Positions 1-9,435 of a DNA stretch of 64,000 nt are shown piece after piece; position 1 is the stretch's first letter; each line of letters begins with the position of its first letter. The translations under genes and the position numbers were made by a program. Under the pieces are notes generated by a model, which searched no databases, had not been told where the DNA came from, and saw nothing but the letters and a program-made list of their open reading frames with translations. Source of the DNA: Linyphia triangularis (Eukaryota; Arthropoda; Arachnida; Araneae; Linyphiidae); NCBI GenBank assembly GCA_963978545.1, contig OZ021730.1, forward strand, positions 310,001-374,000, written 5' to 3'.

Positions 1-245
1 GTTAAAATCTCAGGATATTTAACGAATTATTTTTGTACCAAAAAGCGTGAGCTTTTGTATATAGTTACGTATTTAACCAACTTTTCTTTTTTTTTAATTA
101 TTTCGTATTGTCCCGTCCGTCCCTCACTGTAACTTTTCATGCAATTTATATTTTATATTTTATGACGATCGCCCTTCGGGCGCTATTAAGACCAGCGGTA
201 AAGTGCCTCCGGGCTGTAGCCACTTAAAATCATCATCAAAGAAAA
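1..245 (+). mobile_element. Jockey-like LINE, 3' UTR and 3' terminus (start cut by window)
   Basis: This is the tail of the LINE fragment whose RT portion ends each preceding unit (compare 12785-13612 running into 13681). It holds a C/G hairpin with a TTC loop near 168-181. It ends in a short (ATC)n-like tail near 227-240, as many LINEs do. The next LINE starts directly after it at 246. Confidence 0.75.
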
Positions 246-353
246 AGTCTTCGCATTCCCAATCAAATCATGATCAGATTCACGAGCTAGTCGGACCTGT
301 TACCGATCGTTCTTCATCATTCCCATTTGTTGGTTTTTACTGACGTTTCTGAA

Positions 354-1610
354 ATGGTGAGGCGCAAAGCTATCAAACCTAAGCCTGCATCTGCTAAGGC
401 AGTTTGCCATGTTCCTGTTGTAGTTCCCACTAAGGTGGATGAGCCGATTGATGTTTCCTTTGCTAGTACCCCTGTAGTACCCATTAATATGGATGAGCGG
501 ATAGCTGTTGTTCCAGTGCCGGGTACCAATGAAGTACCCATTAATTTGGAGGAGCGGCTTGATGACATTTCTATCCCTGAGATTCCAGTGCTTAACTCCC
601 CTGTTATAGTTAACACTGCTGCTGATTCAGGTGAAGCTGAATCGCCCAGATTCATTCTTAATCTCCCCAATGCTATCCAGTATGATGAGGCAAATCTGGC
701 CAACATTTCTGGCGCCAAATCTACTGATATCTCTTTCCCTCTTAGCCCACCTCGCTCCTTCAAAGTTGTTGTTCGAGGTTTAAATATCAAATCCTCTATT
801 TTGGACATAGCCGACTGGCTGGTCTGGAAGAAACCAGAGTTTTCCCCCATTCAGATCACACAGATGAAACGCCGTAATGGGCATAAGATGCCCCTTTTTA
901 TTTTGGAGTTCCCTTTCACTGAAAATCAATCTGACATTTTATCCTGGCGTACCATGTTATACACCAAAGTCAGAATTGAACCCCTCATAGGCAGGAAGGC
1001 GAGCGGACCCCAACAATGCTACAAGTGTCAGCATTGGGGTGAACACCTTGCTGCTGAATGTACCTCTCCCATCAGATGCCGACACTGCTCTCTTGATCAC
1101 AGTAGTCGTGCATGCCCAGTCAAAAATGGCCCAAAGCTTTGCTGCAACTGTGGCCAAAATCATGCAAGCTCTTCTCTCTCCTGTCCGACTCGTAGAGCTT
1201 TATTTACCAACCCTCAGAAGGTCACCAAGACTACCAAACCTCCCCCTCTAAATTCTGACTGTACCAGATTTGTTCCTCGTCCCCTGATTATCAAAAGTAT
1301 AACTAAGACCTATGCAAATGCTGTCTGTCAAACAATTGGAACCACAGTCAACAAGGCGACTGAATCAGTTGTTCTGACCCCCATTCAGACTTCCTCTAAA
1401 GATTCTCAAGCTGGCTCTGGTCTTGAATCTTGCCAACTCAATGATAAATGCTACGTTGCATTTTTATTCACTCACGGTTTCATTATGGATGAGTTTTCCG
1501 ACCTTCAAGATTGTTACGACTGGACCGAGGATAATGCATCCTTCTTTTTACCAGTTATACAATTTATCAGGGATTTCCCACCAGTTTGGACTCCACTGCC
1601 CTGTGCTTAG
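354..1610 (+). CDS. Jockey-like LINE ORF1 (gag-like nucleic-acid-binding protein), U1
   Basis: A 418-residue ORF read from the ATG at 354 (G at -3 and +4, a fair Kozak context). The frame is open upstream to 327 but has no other ATG. Residues about 145-215 look like the RNA-binding/PRE_C2HC region that precedes the knuckles in Jockey-group ORF1 proteins. Three zinc knuckles follow: C222-C236 (CX2CX5HX4C, one residue longer than usual), C242-C254 (CX2CX3HX4C) and C263-C277 (CX2CX3HX6C). The N-terminal third is acidic and proline-rich with a short repeated VPIN(M/L)(D/E)ER motif. In this family the protein packages LINE RNA. No endonuclease/RT ORF2 follows: the sequence switches to unrelated noncoding DNA after the stop, so the element is truncated. 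All eight copies keep the ORF open. Confidence 0.85.
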   Translation: MVRRKAIKPKPASAKAVCHVPVVVPTKVDEPIDVSFASTPVVPINMDERIAVVPVPGTNEVPINLEERLDDISIPEIPVLNSPVIVNTAADSGEAESPRFILNLPNAIQYDEANLANISGAKSTDISFPLSPPRSFKVVVRGLNIKSSILDIADWLVWKKPEFSPIQITQMKRRNGHKMPLFILEFPFTENQSDILSWRTMLYTKVRIEPLIGRKASGPQQCYKCQHWGEHLAAECTSPIRCRHCSLDHSSRACPVKNGPKLCCNCGQNHASSSLSCPTRRALFTNPQKVTKTTKPPPLNSDCTRFVPRPLIIKSITKTYANAVCQTIGTTVNKATESVVLTPIQTSSKDSQAGSGLESCQLNDKCYVAFLFTHGFIMDEFSDLQDCYDWTEDNASFFLPVIQFIRDFPPVWTPLPCA

Positions 1611-3151
1611 TTTAGCTCCTCCCACGTGCCTTTTCCTCGCTTTCTATTGGAAGGTGATCCAAGCCAGCTCCTGTACCAAGTGTGGTGTCATGTTTTGCTT
1701 TTATTGTATACCAGTTCCGATATTTCGTCCTTCAATTTATCCCACCCTTCATATCAGAGAGTATAGCATCTTCGGATCAGCACTCCGTTAATTGTAATAT
1801 TAAAAAGTAAAGTCTTCGCATTCTCAGATTTAGAGCTCTGAGAGTAAGACCTGACTCTCGCCTCTTTCTTGGCGCTTTTTGACTGGGTTTCTAACCCTAT
1901 ATGCGGGCTGGTTCACCAAGTGGTTGCAAGGATGAAATATGTAAACAATACAGGCAGATCGCTACATTTTTACATGCAATTTTATATTCAGTAGGTCTTT
2001 TATGTTGTTGGAAGTTATAGTTCCCATCCTAACAAACGGCTCTTTTCAGGGCCCAAATATGACACACTTTGCTTGACATGTTGACTGTTTCATAACATTT
2101 TCTGGACTCAATACAATACAAATTTACTCAAACAAACGTTTAAAGCTAATATTGCCGTGTTACAATTACACTGAAAGAGGAGTCCTTTATTTGTAGCTGC
2201 CCAATTCTAATTCTTGAACTCTCGTTTGAGGAATTGAATACAAAAGTGACCTTCTCTGTCATCTCGATTTGTGCTTGATCATTATAGTAAACATGGACAT
2301 ATTTAATTATGTGAAACGTCTGCCTGTTTATGTGCAAACTTTAAGGAATACGAAAACTAAGGACATCTCTGAAACAGATGGATCATGCATTTGGTGGTAT
2401 GTTGTTGAAATGCCATGTACGGTGTTACATTTGGAACTATTTGTTTCTATATAACGACTAGAGATTTTGTATCTGCCTCCCATGGATAAATTGCTTTTAC
2501 CTAATAATTTTCCGTGGTCACGTTTATACCACGCGGAACGTACATGCTTCTATTCGGTCACCGAAGTCAAGCAATATGTGCTGCGGTCAGTACTTGAGAA
2601 GGTGACCGGTTGGGAACGATTAGTACAGTTGACATTTCATTGTTTTTTTATTTTTTACTTCCAATATATTACTTCACTTAAAGCCAGGAATAAGGCAAAC
2701 ATAAAATCTAATTGTTTATATCTAACAAAATATCGATAGTTTAGGCATGTTCACTTCACGAGCTCCCTACATTACAATTTATTGGGTTATTTTTATTACC
2801 ACTTTAATACATCACTCAAAGTCAAACATGAAATCTACTTGCTTATATCTAACAAAATATCAATAGTTTTCTTCAAGATAGATTTGGCACGTTCAATCCA
2901 CGAGTTAACTACATTACATTAAGCTAATTGTGAGTGACCAGATCTATGTGAAAATCAAATGTATAATGTGCTTTTACAATTTCATCTTAAAATACAGCAC
3001 TCTATTTAAAGAATGGAGACTTGTTTTTTAGCGATATATTAGGCGAAATTTTCCTCCTTTATTGGAACTGGAATGCTAGAGGTAAAAGCAATTTTTAGAT
3101 ATCTGGTATGTTATTGAAAAAAAAACTAAACATGAAAATTCAAATAATTCA
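1611..3151. other. Noncoding stretch between gag and the ankyrin gene
   Basis: No convincing gene. It contains a promoter-like start (agctcctccc at 1613, also at 12699); the motif AGTCTTCGCATTC at 1811, which also begins the gag-bearing LINE at 246; a block at 2031-2069 resembling 12498-12536; an inverted repeat at 2555-2562/2601-2608; and a diverged direct duplication at about 2657-2780 and 2796-2922. Short ORFs (ATG at 2293, 54 codons; ATG at 2483, 85 codons) show no recognisable domain. Equivalent stretches follow each gag: 15291-16831, 23099-24639, 31041-32581, 38977-40517, 47106-48646, 55237-56777 and 63370-64000. Confidence 0.6.
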
Positions 3152-3177
3152 TTTATTAAATCCTGATATGTTTTATT
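3152..3177 (-). terminator. Two AATAAA poly(A) signals of the ankyrin gene (U1)
   Basis: On the minus strand AATAAA occurs at 3177-3172 and 3157-3152, about 140-170 nt past the ankyrin stop codon. The same pair occurs in all complete units (U2 at 16857-16832). Confidence 0.65.
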
Positions 3178-3318
3178 ACATGTATATGATATACATTTTT
3201 GAGCAAAATAAAAAAACATTTTTAAAGAAAGCATACAAGTTTTAATCTTTGAAACATAGGTAAAATTATATGTACAGTTACATAATCAACAATATATTCA
3301 AAACAGAAGTGTAGGGCA

Positions 3319-5117
3319 CTAATTACAAAAAGCTATAATTACACTTAACAAATCATTTTGATCCAAGTAATTTGCCAAAACACAGGCACAATCGTAATTC
3401 AAATAAACTTTTCTTGGCATGCTGCAATTCACATCAGAAATGCCTTTTACAGCAGTATATACATTACATTCCTCTAGTTTGTCTTTTAACAATGAACGTT
3501 CTAATTTAGAGGATATCAATTGCGAATACAAAGGATATCGTTTATTTGCAATTATTAGCAATAATTGATCCACGTTAAATCCTTCTTCTGCATTGCTGTA
3601 CATTTTATAGCCGGAATACATTTGCATAAATTCAAACAATGTCCGACCATTGCCAAGATTATCTGACTTCATTCTATGCAATTCCTGCTCACATTTAATT
3701 GCGTATTCTGACAACATTCCTTGGAGTTCGTGTTCACGAGTCCAGTCCTCGATGTTGAAGTCCGGCTTCTCAAGTAAGCAATACTTCAACAGCAATTGAA
3801 CGATAGCAAGGCTGCATCCGTTTTCTATTGCTAGGTCCAAAGGACTGAGACCATTTCGGTTTTTGACATTAACGTGGGAACCTCTTCTCAGCAAAATTTC
3901 AACTACGCTCGGATGACCTGTCTGATTTTGCACCGCTTTATGCAGTGGCGTGTCACCAAATTCATCTACTGAATCAACATCTATGCCACTGCTAATCAAG
4001 AATTTGACGAAAACTGCCGTACATCCGTTAATGCACAGGGCACTGTGCAGAAGTGAGCCACCGCACTGGTTTTTGGCAGTGTTGACGTTCATATCCAGGT
4101 AATCGAGGAGAAATGTAAAGATACTAACGTTGAAGTGTCCCAAAGCGTGGAAGAGTGGGCTTTGACCTGAAATGTTAGCACTGTGCAAATCTCCGCCGGC
4201 AATAAACAACAATCTGATAACTTCCAGTTCCGCATTCAGAGCAAGTGCTATAGACAGACTCGAATCGTCCGGAAGATCGGCTCTGGCTCCTAGGTAAAAT
4301 TAAAATTACAACTTTAATTAAGGAAAGTCTTAAATCTAAAATAATTCAAATAACAGAGTTAAATATATTTACTAGTTACCAATATTGGCAAATCTTTTAT
4401 GAATATTTAAATGGAAATACTGCTATTTTAAATCTTAACAGAAGGTTATCTTACAATACTACCGCGTTAAAGGAATTAACTTAAATTTCTAACCTATCCA
4501 AATGTACACGAAATGAAGTTTTGGATATGCAATTCAGAATCATTTTATCTAATTTAAAAGTAATGAATAATTTTGTCATTTTCTTCTGTAAATGCAGATG
4601 GGACAAACTTAATCTCTGAAATCAGTTCATAATTATTTTGACAAAAAGATTTTTGAAACAGTTAAATTACCTTTTAAGATGTAATGTAAGATGTAGGAAT
4701 GGGATATGAGGAAGCAACAAAAAATTGACAATTCAGCGTACATGGAAATATTTCGGTCTAATAAAAGGCTCCCTTAAAAATTGTTGTAGAAAAGCGTTTA
4801 CATATTAATTTATGTTTTTACATACCTCCTTCTACCAATGTTCTGATCGTTTCAAGTCTGTTCCTGCAATGTAGGGCATTGATGAGAGGTGTTGGGCCGC
4901 CATGACAGAACTGGAAATTAGGATCTGCGCCATAATAGAGGAGAAGCTTGACGATGGCGATCGAGCATCTTCGGTCCGTCAGAACCCGAAGCAGGGGGGA
5001 TTGACTGCCTTCTACTTCGTTGGCCGAAGAAGGGTCACGTTGCAGGATCAGTTGGATCTCACTCAAATCCCATTCTTCTTCGTACAATACACTGTGAACA
5101 GAAGTGTTTTCAGGCAT
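3319..5117 (-). CDS. Ankyrin-repeat protein, two coding exons (U1 copy)
   Basis: Predicted CDS join(5117..4826, 4289..3319), 420 residues. The ATG at 5117 lies five bases after a poly-T/ACAG acceptor (exon starts at 5122). The donor is GGAG^GTATGT at 4826/4825 and the acceptor TACCTAG^GAGCC at 4290/4289. The phase-1 join restores an unbroken ankyrin repeat across the junction, strong support for the splice. About seven ankyrin repeats span residues 39-270, with TPLH-like helix starts (for example GDTPLHKAV at 209) and G(A/S)xVN-like turns. Residues 271-420 are non-ankyrin. The last 33 (MP...YL..NDLLSVI) faintly resemble the F-box/PRANC tail of some ankyrin proteins, an inference only. No signal peptide or membrane segment is seen, so it is probably intracellular and protein-binding; its partner is unknown. 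In this copy a full-length LINE lies in the intron upstream of the ATG. Confidence 0.8.
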
Positions 5118-5122
5118 GATAT

Positions 5123-5616
5123 CTGTAAAAAAAAAAAAAAAATTAAAGCATTTTCAAAAGTTTGAATATTCCATTTTACTTTTGTAATCAAACGATTAAA
5201 CTTAAGATTGGTACGTTTCAATCTTAAGAGAAAAGTGCCTTTACTTTTTTGTCAAATTCTATATCGGTCGGAATATTGTTTCAAAACCAAAGGTATTTTC
5301 TTTAGGAATAGCAACAGCAATATCAGCCCATTGGTAAAAATTTGAAGTTGAAAATAAAAGTATCTTTTAAGATTACTAAAGGTTAAAGATTAATATTTAG
5401 TTCATTAAAATTTTTTAAACTGTAAAAAAAAAAAATCATATGACTTTCCCTTTAATATTTGTTTATGTGTTACCAATACTTCTGTATACTTGAAATTCAT
5501 GCGTCTTACAACAAAATTTATGAAGATATTGCGACAGAAAGTATGCGGAAGCGTTGACACGGTCATACCGGCTATCTTTCGATCACCGGATACAAGCATT
5601 ATGGGTCAAATACAGG
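5123..5616 (-). other. 3' part of ankyrin intron 1, up to the LINE insertion
   Basis: Noncoding. On the minus strand it ends in a long T tract followed by ACAG, the likely 3' splice site. The T tract varies between units (16, 17, 20, 14, 14, 17 and 17 in U1-U7). A 64-codon minus-strand ORF (5599-5405) lies here. Its end shifts with another homopolymer in U7 and it has no recognisable domain, so I do not call it a gene. In units without the LINE this intron would be about 827 bp (U2 18803-19629). Confidence 0.55.
5603..5616. repeat. LINE target-site duplication, left copy
   Basis: The 14 bases gggtcaaatacagg recur at 11476-11489. They occur once at the matching position of every other complete unit (in U2 at 19283-19296), which gives an empty-site comparison. 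Confidence 0.95.
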
Positions 5617-5749
5617 TTGGTTGGTTGTATTTTTGTTTCCTGGCGCAAGGGCAACACTAGGGCCAAACTGCGCCGAAAATTTTGTAGGAATCTACCAGTT
5701 AAAAGATTTAAAATTAATTTCAAAAATCAATTTTAAAAAGTAAAAATCT
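5617..5749 (-). other. LINE 3' UTR with SINE-like tail
   Basis: Read on the + strand from 5617 it begins ttggttggttgtatt, then has blocks ctggcgc, gcaacac-like, agggc and tgcgccgaaaa. The SINEs at 41178, 49307 and 57438 show the same blocks in the same order. In LINE/SINE pairs a shared 3' tail lets the LINE reverse transcriptase recognise SINE RNA. Confidence 0.85.
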
Positions 5750-8700
5750 TTAGATAAGATGATAAAAACCAATATCTAATAAAAACTTAAAAAGGTTATG
5801 ATGAGGTGGTGAATTTAAAAGTGTAGATAAAGATGGGTGAGCTGAGTTAAAAAGACGAAGTCGTATGGAGTTAAAAGTTGGACAGTCTGACAAAATATGG
5901 ACAACAGTAAAAGAAACACCGCAGGAATTGCAAGTGGGAGCATCTTCTGCCAGCAGAAGATGCACATGGGTAAAACGAGTGTGGCCTATTCTAAGACGTG
6001 TAAGAAGCACTTCCCTTTTCCGGGATTGCTGGATGGGCGCGAATCCGGAAACTAAGGGCTGAAACGAACGCAGCTTGTTAGCTGTCTGTGCATCCCACAT
6101 GGCCTGCCAAGTGAGAGACAGAGCAGTGTCACAAGCTTTTATTGCGTCGTCAGGGCAGAGCCAAGTGCTCCTAGGTCCACTTGCTGATCGTGCAATTGAG
6201 TCAGCGCGCTCGTTACCCATGATCCCCACATGACCTGGGATCCAACAAAAAAGAATATTAAAATTTCTTTCGACAAGTGTCTTGTGGATCTTTAAAATAT
6301 CTAAAATAAAAGGATGGGTCTGGCTCAGTGGATTATTTAATGCATCTAAACAGCTCTTCGAATCTGTATAAATAATCCACTGGCTATGATCTTGCCTTAA
6401 AATATATTGCAAGGCCAACAAGATAGCAAGGGACTCAGCTGTAAAGACGGAGCAGCTTTGATGCAGCTCACGTGAGAAGATGTTATCGTCATGAACTGCA
6501 GCTGCTCCGACATGTTCCTGGCTTTTCGATCCATCCGTATACATTGCTTTAAAATTTGGAAAGTTATGCCTATGATAATAAAACAGATGAGTAAACACTA
6601 TATCTGGTGTTTCACACTTTTTAAAATTATTAAATATATTTAAAACTTTGATGTTATGAGGATGCCAGGGTGATTGTGTGAATGTGATAGGACGAATCCT
6701 GAAATTATCAAGATGATGAGATGTAAGAATAGAATGAATTCGTAATGAAAATGATGGAATATAAGATGGACGTGCGTTAAAGAGTCTTGTATGTAATGGA
6801 TTATAAATAGTATGAGAGAGAGGATGACGTGCATGACTTTTAATTTTAAAATAAAATTTTAAAGACAGCTTGTCTCGTCTCAGTTTCAAAGGGCGCTCCA
6901 GACATATGTTTAATACACTTGGAATTGGTGATGTACGGAAGGCTCCTGACGCGATTCTGACACCGTGATGATGAACAGGGTCAAGAAGCATCAACGCCGA
7001 TTTTCTGGCGGATCCGTACACCACAGAACCATAATCAAGTTTGGAACGAATAAGGCATCTGTATATTCTCAACATGGAGGTGGTATCAGCACCCCAGGAA
7101 GTGTTAGAAAGCACCTTCAGAAGATTCAGATCTTTAGTGCACTTTAATCTCAGATGTTTTATATGAGGCAGGAAAGTGAGCTTCGAGTCAAAAATGACCC
7201 CGAGGAATTTAGTTTCCGGAACAATAGGTACCTGCTCCCCATTTAAGAAAAGCTCGGGGTCGTTATGAAGCTCGCGCCTCCTGCAAAAGTGCATGGCCAC
7301 GGTCTTTTGTGCATTGAATACAAATCCATTTTGATTGGCCCAGCCTGTAATCCTTCTGAAGGCAAGTTCAATTTGTCTTTCGATATGAGACATGTTAATT
7401 GAAGTGCACGTTATTTGGAAGTCGTCGACAAAAAGCGAACCAGACACTGCAGGTGGAAGGCAGGTCATAATGCCGTTGACTTTTATAATAAACAGTGCAC
7501 AACTCAATACACTTCCCTGGGGAACGCCTTGCTCCTGAATAAACTCATCTGATAAGATGGAGCCGACGCGTACTTGGAAGACTCTCCGAGAAATGAAATT
7601 CTCAATAAAGAGTGGTAAATTTCCTCTTAGACCTAAATTATGTAGGTCTCTGAGGATACCATATCGCCAAGTACGGTCATAGGCTTTCTCCATGTCGAAA
7701 AATACAGACACCAAATGGTTCCGCTTGACAAATGCCTCCCGAATGGATGTTTCAAGGAGGAGCAGGTTGTCAATTGTATTTCGTCCACGACGGAAACCAC
7801 TTTGAAACTGAGAGAGACAATTGTTTTCTTCCAAATAAAAGAGGAGGCGAGCGTTGACTAATTTTTCTAGTAGCTTGCACATGCAACTAGTCAATGCTAT
7901 GGGTCTGTAGCTCAAAGGACTCTTAGCGTCTTTACCTGGCTTGACTATTGGAATTACAAGAGCACGTTGCCATGCTGACGGAAATTTGTTTTCTCGCCAG
8001 ATCCTATTATACAGCTGAAGAATGTATTTGAGTTGGAGAGGCTGGAGATGTTTCAGCATACTATAATGGATTTCATCAAGACCAACAGCCGAGCCGCGAG
8101 TATTTGACAGAGCTCGCATTAACTCGGCCATGGTGAAATCAGCATTATAGTCTTCCAACTCGTTGGATGTAAAGTTTAATTTGGTTTTCTCAGCATTACG
8201 TTTTATAGTCGCAAACGGCTCTTTGTAATTCGAGTTGCTAGATATGTTGGCAAAAGAGTCAGCCAGGGTGTCAGCAATACCTTTAGGGTCTGAAACAATT
8301 CCCAGCTCTGTCTCTAGGATAGAAATAGAGTGTCTTGGATATTGGCCCTTGATTTTATTAATTTTGTTCCAGACCCTTTTAGACGAGATATCTGATGTTA
8401 TAGTGCTGACATAATGCATCCAAGAGTCCTTCTGGCTACGCCGGCGGATCCTGCGAGCTTCAGCTCGGGCACATTTTAAGGCGATGAGGTTGGCTTCAGT
8501 GGGACTTCGGCGAAAAATGCCCCAAGCCTTCCTGCGCTTATTATGTGCATTTTTACAGTCGTGATTCCACCATGGTTTCGGAATTTTCGGTAGATTTGTA
8601 GATGTTGAAGGTATGGAAAAACGAGCAGCTTCCAAGATGGCATGGGTGATAGAATTTACAGCTTCATCGATATCGTCTTGGTTCACCATCTCGTCAGAGA

Positions 8701-9427
8701 AATCGACGACGGAAGAAAACTGTTCCCAATCTGCAGATTCTATTTTAAAGCGAGGGATACGAAAAGAGGGAACAGCACCACCTCCTAACATCTCCAGACG
8801 AACGGGGAAATGATCACTATGGTAAGGATCCCGTCCGACATGAAAAGACCATAGATGTAGGAGAGATGGCGAACACAAGACAAGATCGATGGCGTGAAAC
8901 GTCCTCGATGGGGTGTGAAAGTATGTATTTTGCCCATCATTGAGAAGACAGAGATTCTGGTCCTTCATACATTTTTCAATTTGTCTTCCACGGTTGTTAA
9001 TGTCTGGGCTACCCCAAAGAGGATTGTGACCATTGAAATCCCCCATTAAAATAATAGGGGGTGGAAGCTGGTCACAAAGCCTGTCTAGTTCTGTTTGTCG
9101 GATGTTACGATTAGGGGGGAGATAGATAGAGCAAACTGTTACCAATACATTTTTCACAGCTACTCTAACGGCAACAGCTTGTAAGGTGGTCGTGAGCGAT
9201 AGCGGGGTGGATGGACTGCTGTTAGATGTAAATACAGCAACACCGCCGCTAGCTCTACCTCCGAAGACAAAGTCCTTGCGTAGAGGACTATATCCCCTAA
9301 CAAGAGAGCTCTGGAAAGGCTTCAAGAGCGTCTCTTGTAAACAGAAACAGACAGGTTTGTGTAAATCTACAAGATGTTTTATATCTACCGAATTGTGGTG
9401 GAACCCGCGACAATTCCAAGATAACAT
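5750..9427 (-). CDS. LINE ORF2: endonuclease / reverse transcriptase / RNase H (1,225 aa)
   Basis: Starts at the ATG at 9427, eight bases after the ORF1 stop. Residues 1 to about 230 are an apurinic-type endonuclease: WNCRG at 4-8, a QET motif, GDFNGHN near 127, SDH near 204. The reverse transcriptase fills the middle: SYRPIALTS, FFDMEKAYD, GVPQGSVLS and the catalytic FVDD at 666-669. RNase H lies at about 958-1085 with YTDGSK, AESLAILLAL, YTDSKS and IPGHVGIMGNERAD, so its acidic residues and histidine are present. A CX2CX7HX4C zinc-like motif follows near 1160-1177, typical of I-group ORF2 C-termini. The protein nicks target DNA and copies LINE RNA by target-primed reverse transcription. No stop or frameshift is seen, so it may be functional. 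Confidence 0.95.
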   Translation of the reverse strand: MLSWNCRGFHHNSVDIKHLVDLHKPVCFCLQETLLKPFQSSLVRGYSPLRKDFVFGGRASGGVAVFTSNSSPSTPLSLTTTLQAVAVRVAVKNVLVTVCSIYLPPNRNIRQTELDRLCDQLPPPIILMGDFNGHNPLWGSPDINNRGRQIEKCMKDQNLCLLNDGQNTYFHTPSRTFHAIDLVLCSPSLLHLWSFHVGRDPYHSDHFPVRLEMLGGGAVPSFRIPRFKIESADWEQFSSVVDFSDEMVNQDDIDEAVNSITHAILEAARFSIPSTSTNLPKIPKPWWNHDCKNAHNKRRKAWGIFRRSPTEANLIALKCARAEARRIRRRSQKDSWMHYVSTITSDISSKRVWNKINKIKGQYPRHSISILETELGIVSDPKGIADTLADSFANISSNSNYKEPFATIKRNAEKTKLNFTSNELEDYNADFTMAELMRALSNTRGSAVGLDEIHYSMLKHLQPLQLKYILQLYNRIWRENKFPSAWQRALVIPIVKPGKDAKSPLSYRPIALTSCMCKLLEKLVNARLLFYLEENNCLSQFQSGFRRGRNTIDNLLLLETSIREAFVKRNHLVSVFFDMEKAYDRTWRYGILRDLHNLGLRGNLPLFIENFISRRVFQVRVGSILSDEFIQEQGVPQGSVLSCALFIIKVNGIMTCLPPAVSGSLFVDDFQITCTSINMSHIERQIELAFRRITGWANQNGFVFNAQKTVAMHFCRRRELHNDPELFLNGEQVPIVPETKFLGVIFDSKLTFLPHIKHLRLKCTKDLNLLKVLSNTSWGADTTSMLRIYRCLIRSKLDYGSVVYGSARKSALMLLDPVHHHGVRIASGAFRTSPIPSVLNICLERPLKLRRDKLSLKFYFKIKSHARHPLSHTIYNPLHTRLFNARPSYIPSFSLRIHSILTSHHLDNFRIRPITFTQSPWHPHNIKVLNIFNNFKKCETPDIVFTHLFYYHRHNFPNFKAMYTDGSKSQEHVGAAAVHDDNIFSRELHQSCSVFTAESLAILLALQYILRQDHSQWIIYTDSKSCLDALNNPLSQTHPFILDILKIHKTLVERNFNILFCWIPGHVGIMGNERADSIARSASGPRSTWLCPDDAIKACDTALSLTWQAMWDAQTANKLRSFQPLVSGFAPIQQSRKREVLLTRLRIGHTRFTHVHLLLAEDAPTCNSCGVSFTVVHILSDCPTFNSIRLRLFNSAHPSLSTLLNSPPHHNLFKFLLDIGFYHLI

Positions 9428-9435
9428 ATTGAATG

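Noticed and set aside
317..850. 177-codon minus-strand ORF opposite the gag gene, repeated in every unit
   Set aside because: It lies wholly inside the gag coding region on the other strand, is serine/threonine-rich with no domain, and mirrors gag codon usage.
2293..2739. Two small plus-strand ORFs (ATG at 2293 and at 2483) as genes
   Set aside because: Short, AT-biased at the end, no domain and no clear splice partners. They are conserved only because the whole unit is.
3319..5117. Latrotoxin-like venom gene, because of the ankyrin repeats in a possible spider
   Set aside because: Predicted protein is 420 residues with about seven repeats, has introns, and lacks the long N-terminal region and signal of that family.
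5405..5599. 64-codon minus-strand ORF (starts MLVSGDRK) inside intron 1, repeated in all complete units
   Set aside because: Considered as an upstream coding exon. A GTAAGA donor exists, but joining it to the ATATCATG acceptor gives the wrong frame, and its end changes with homopolymer length in U7.
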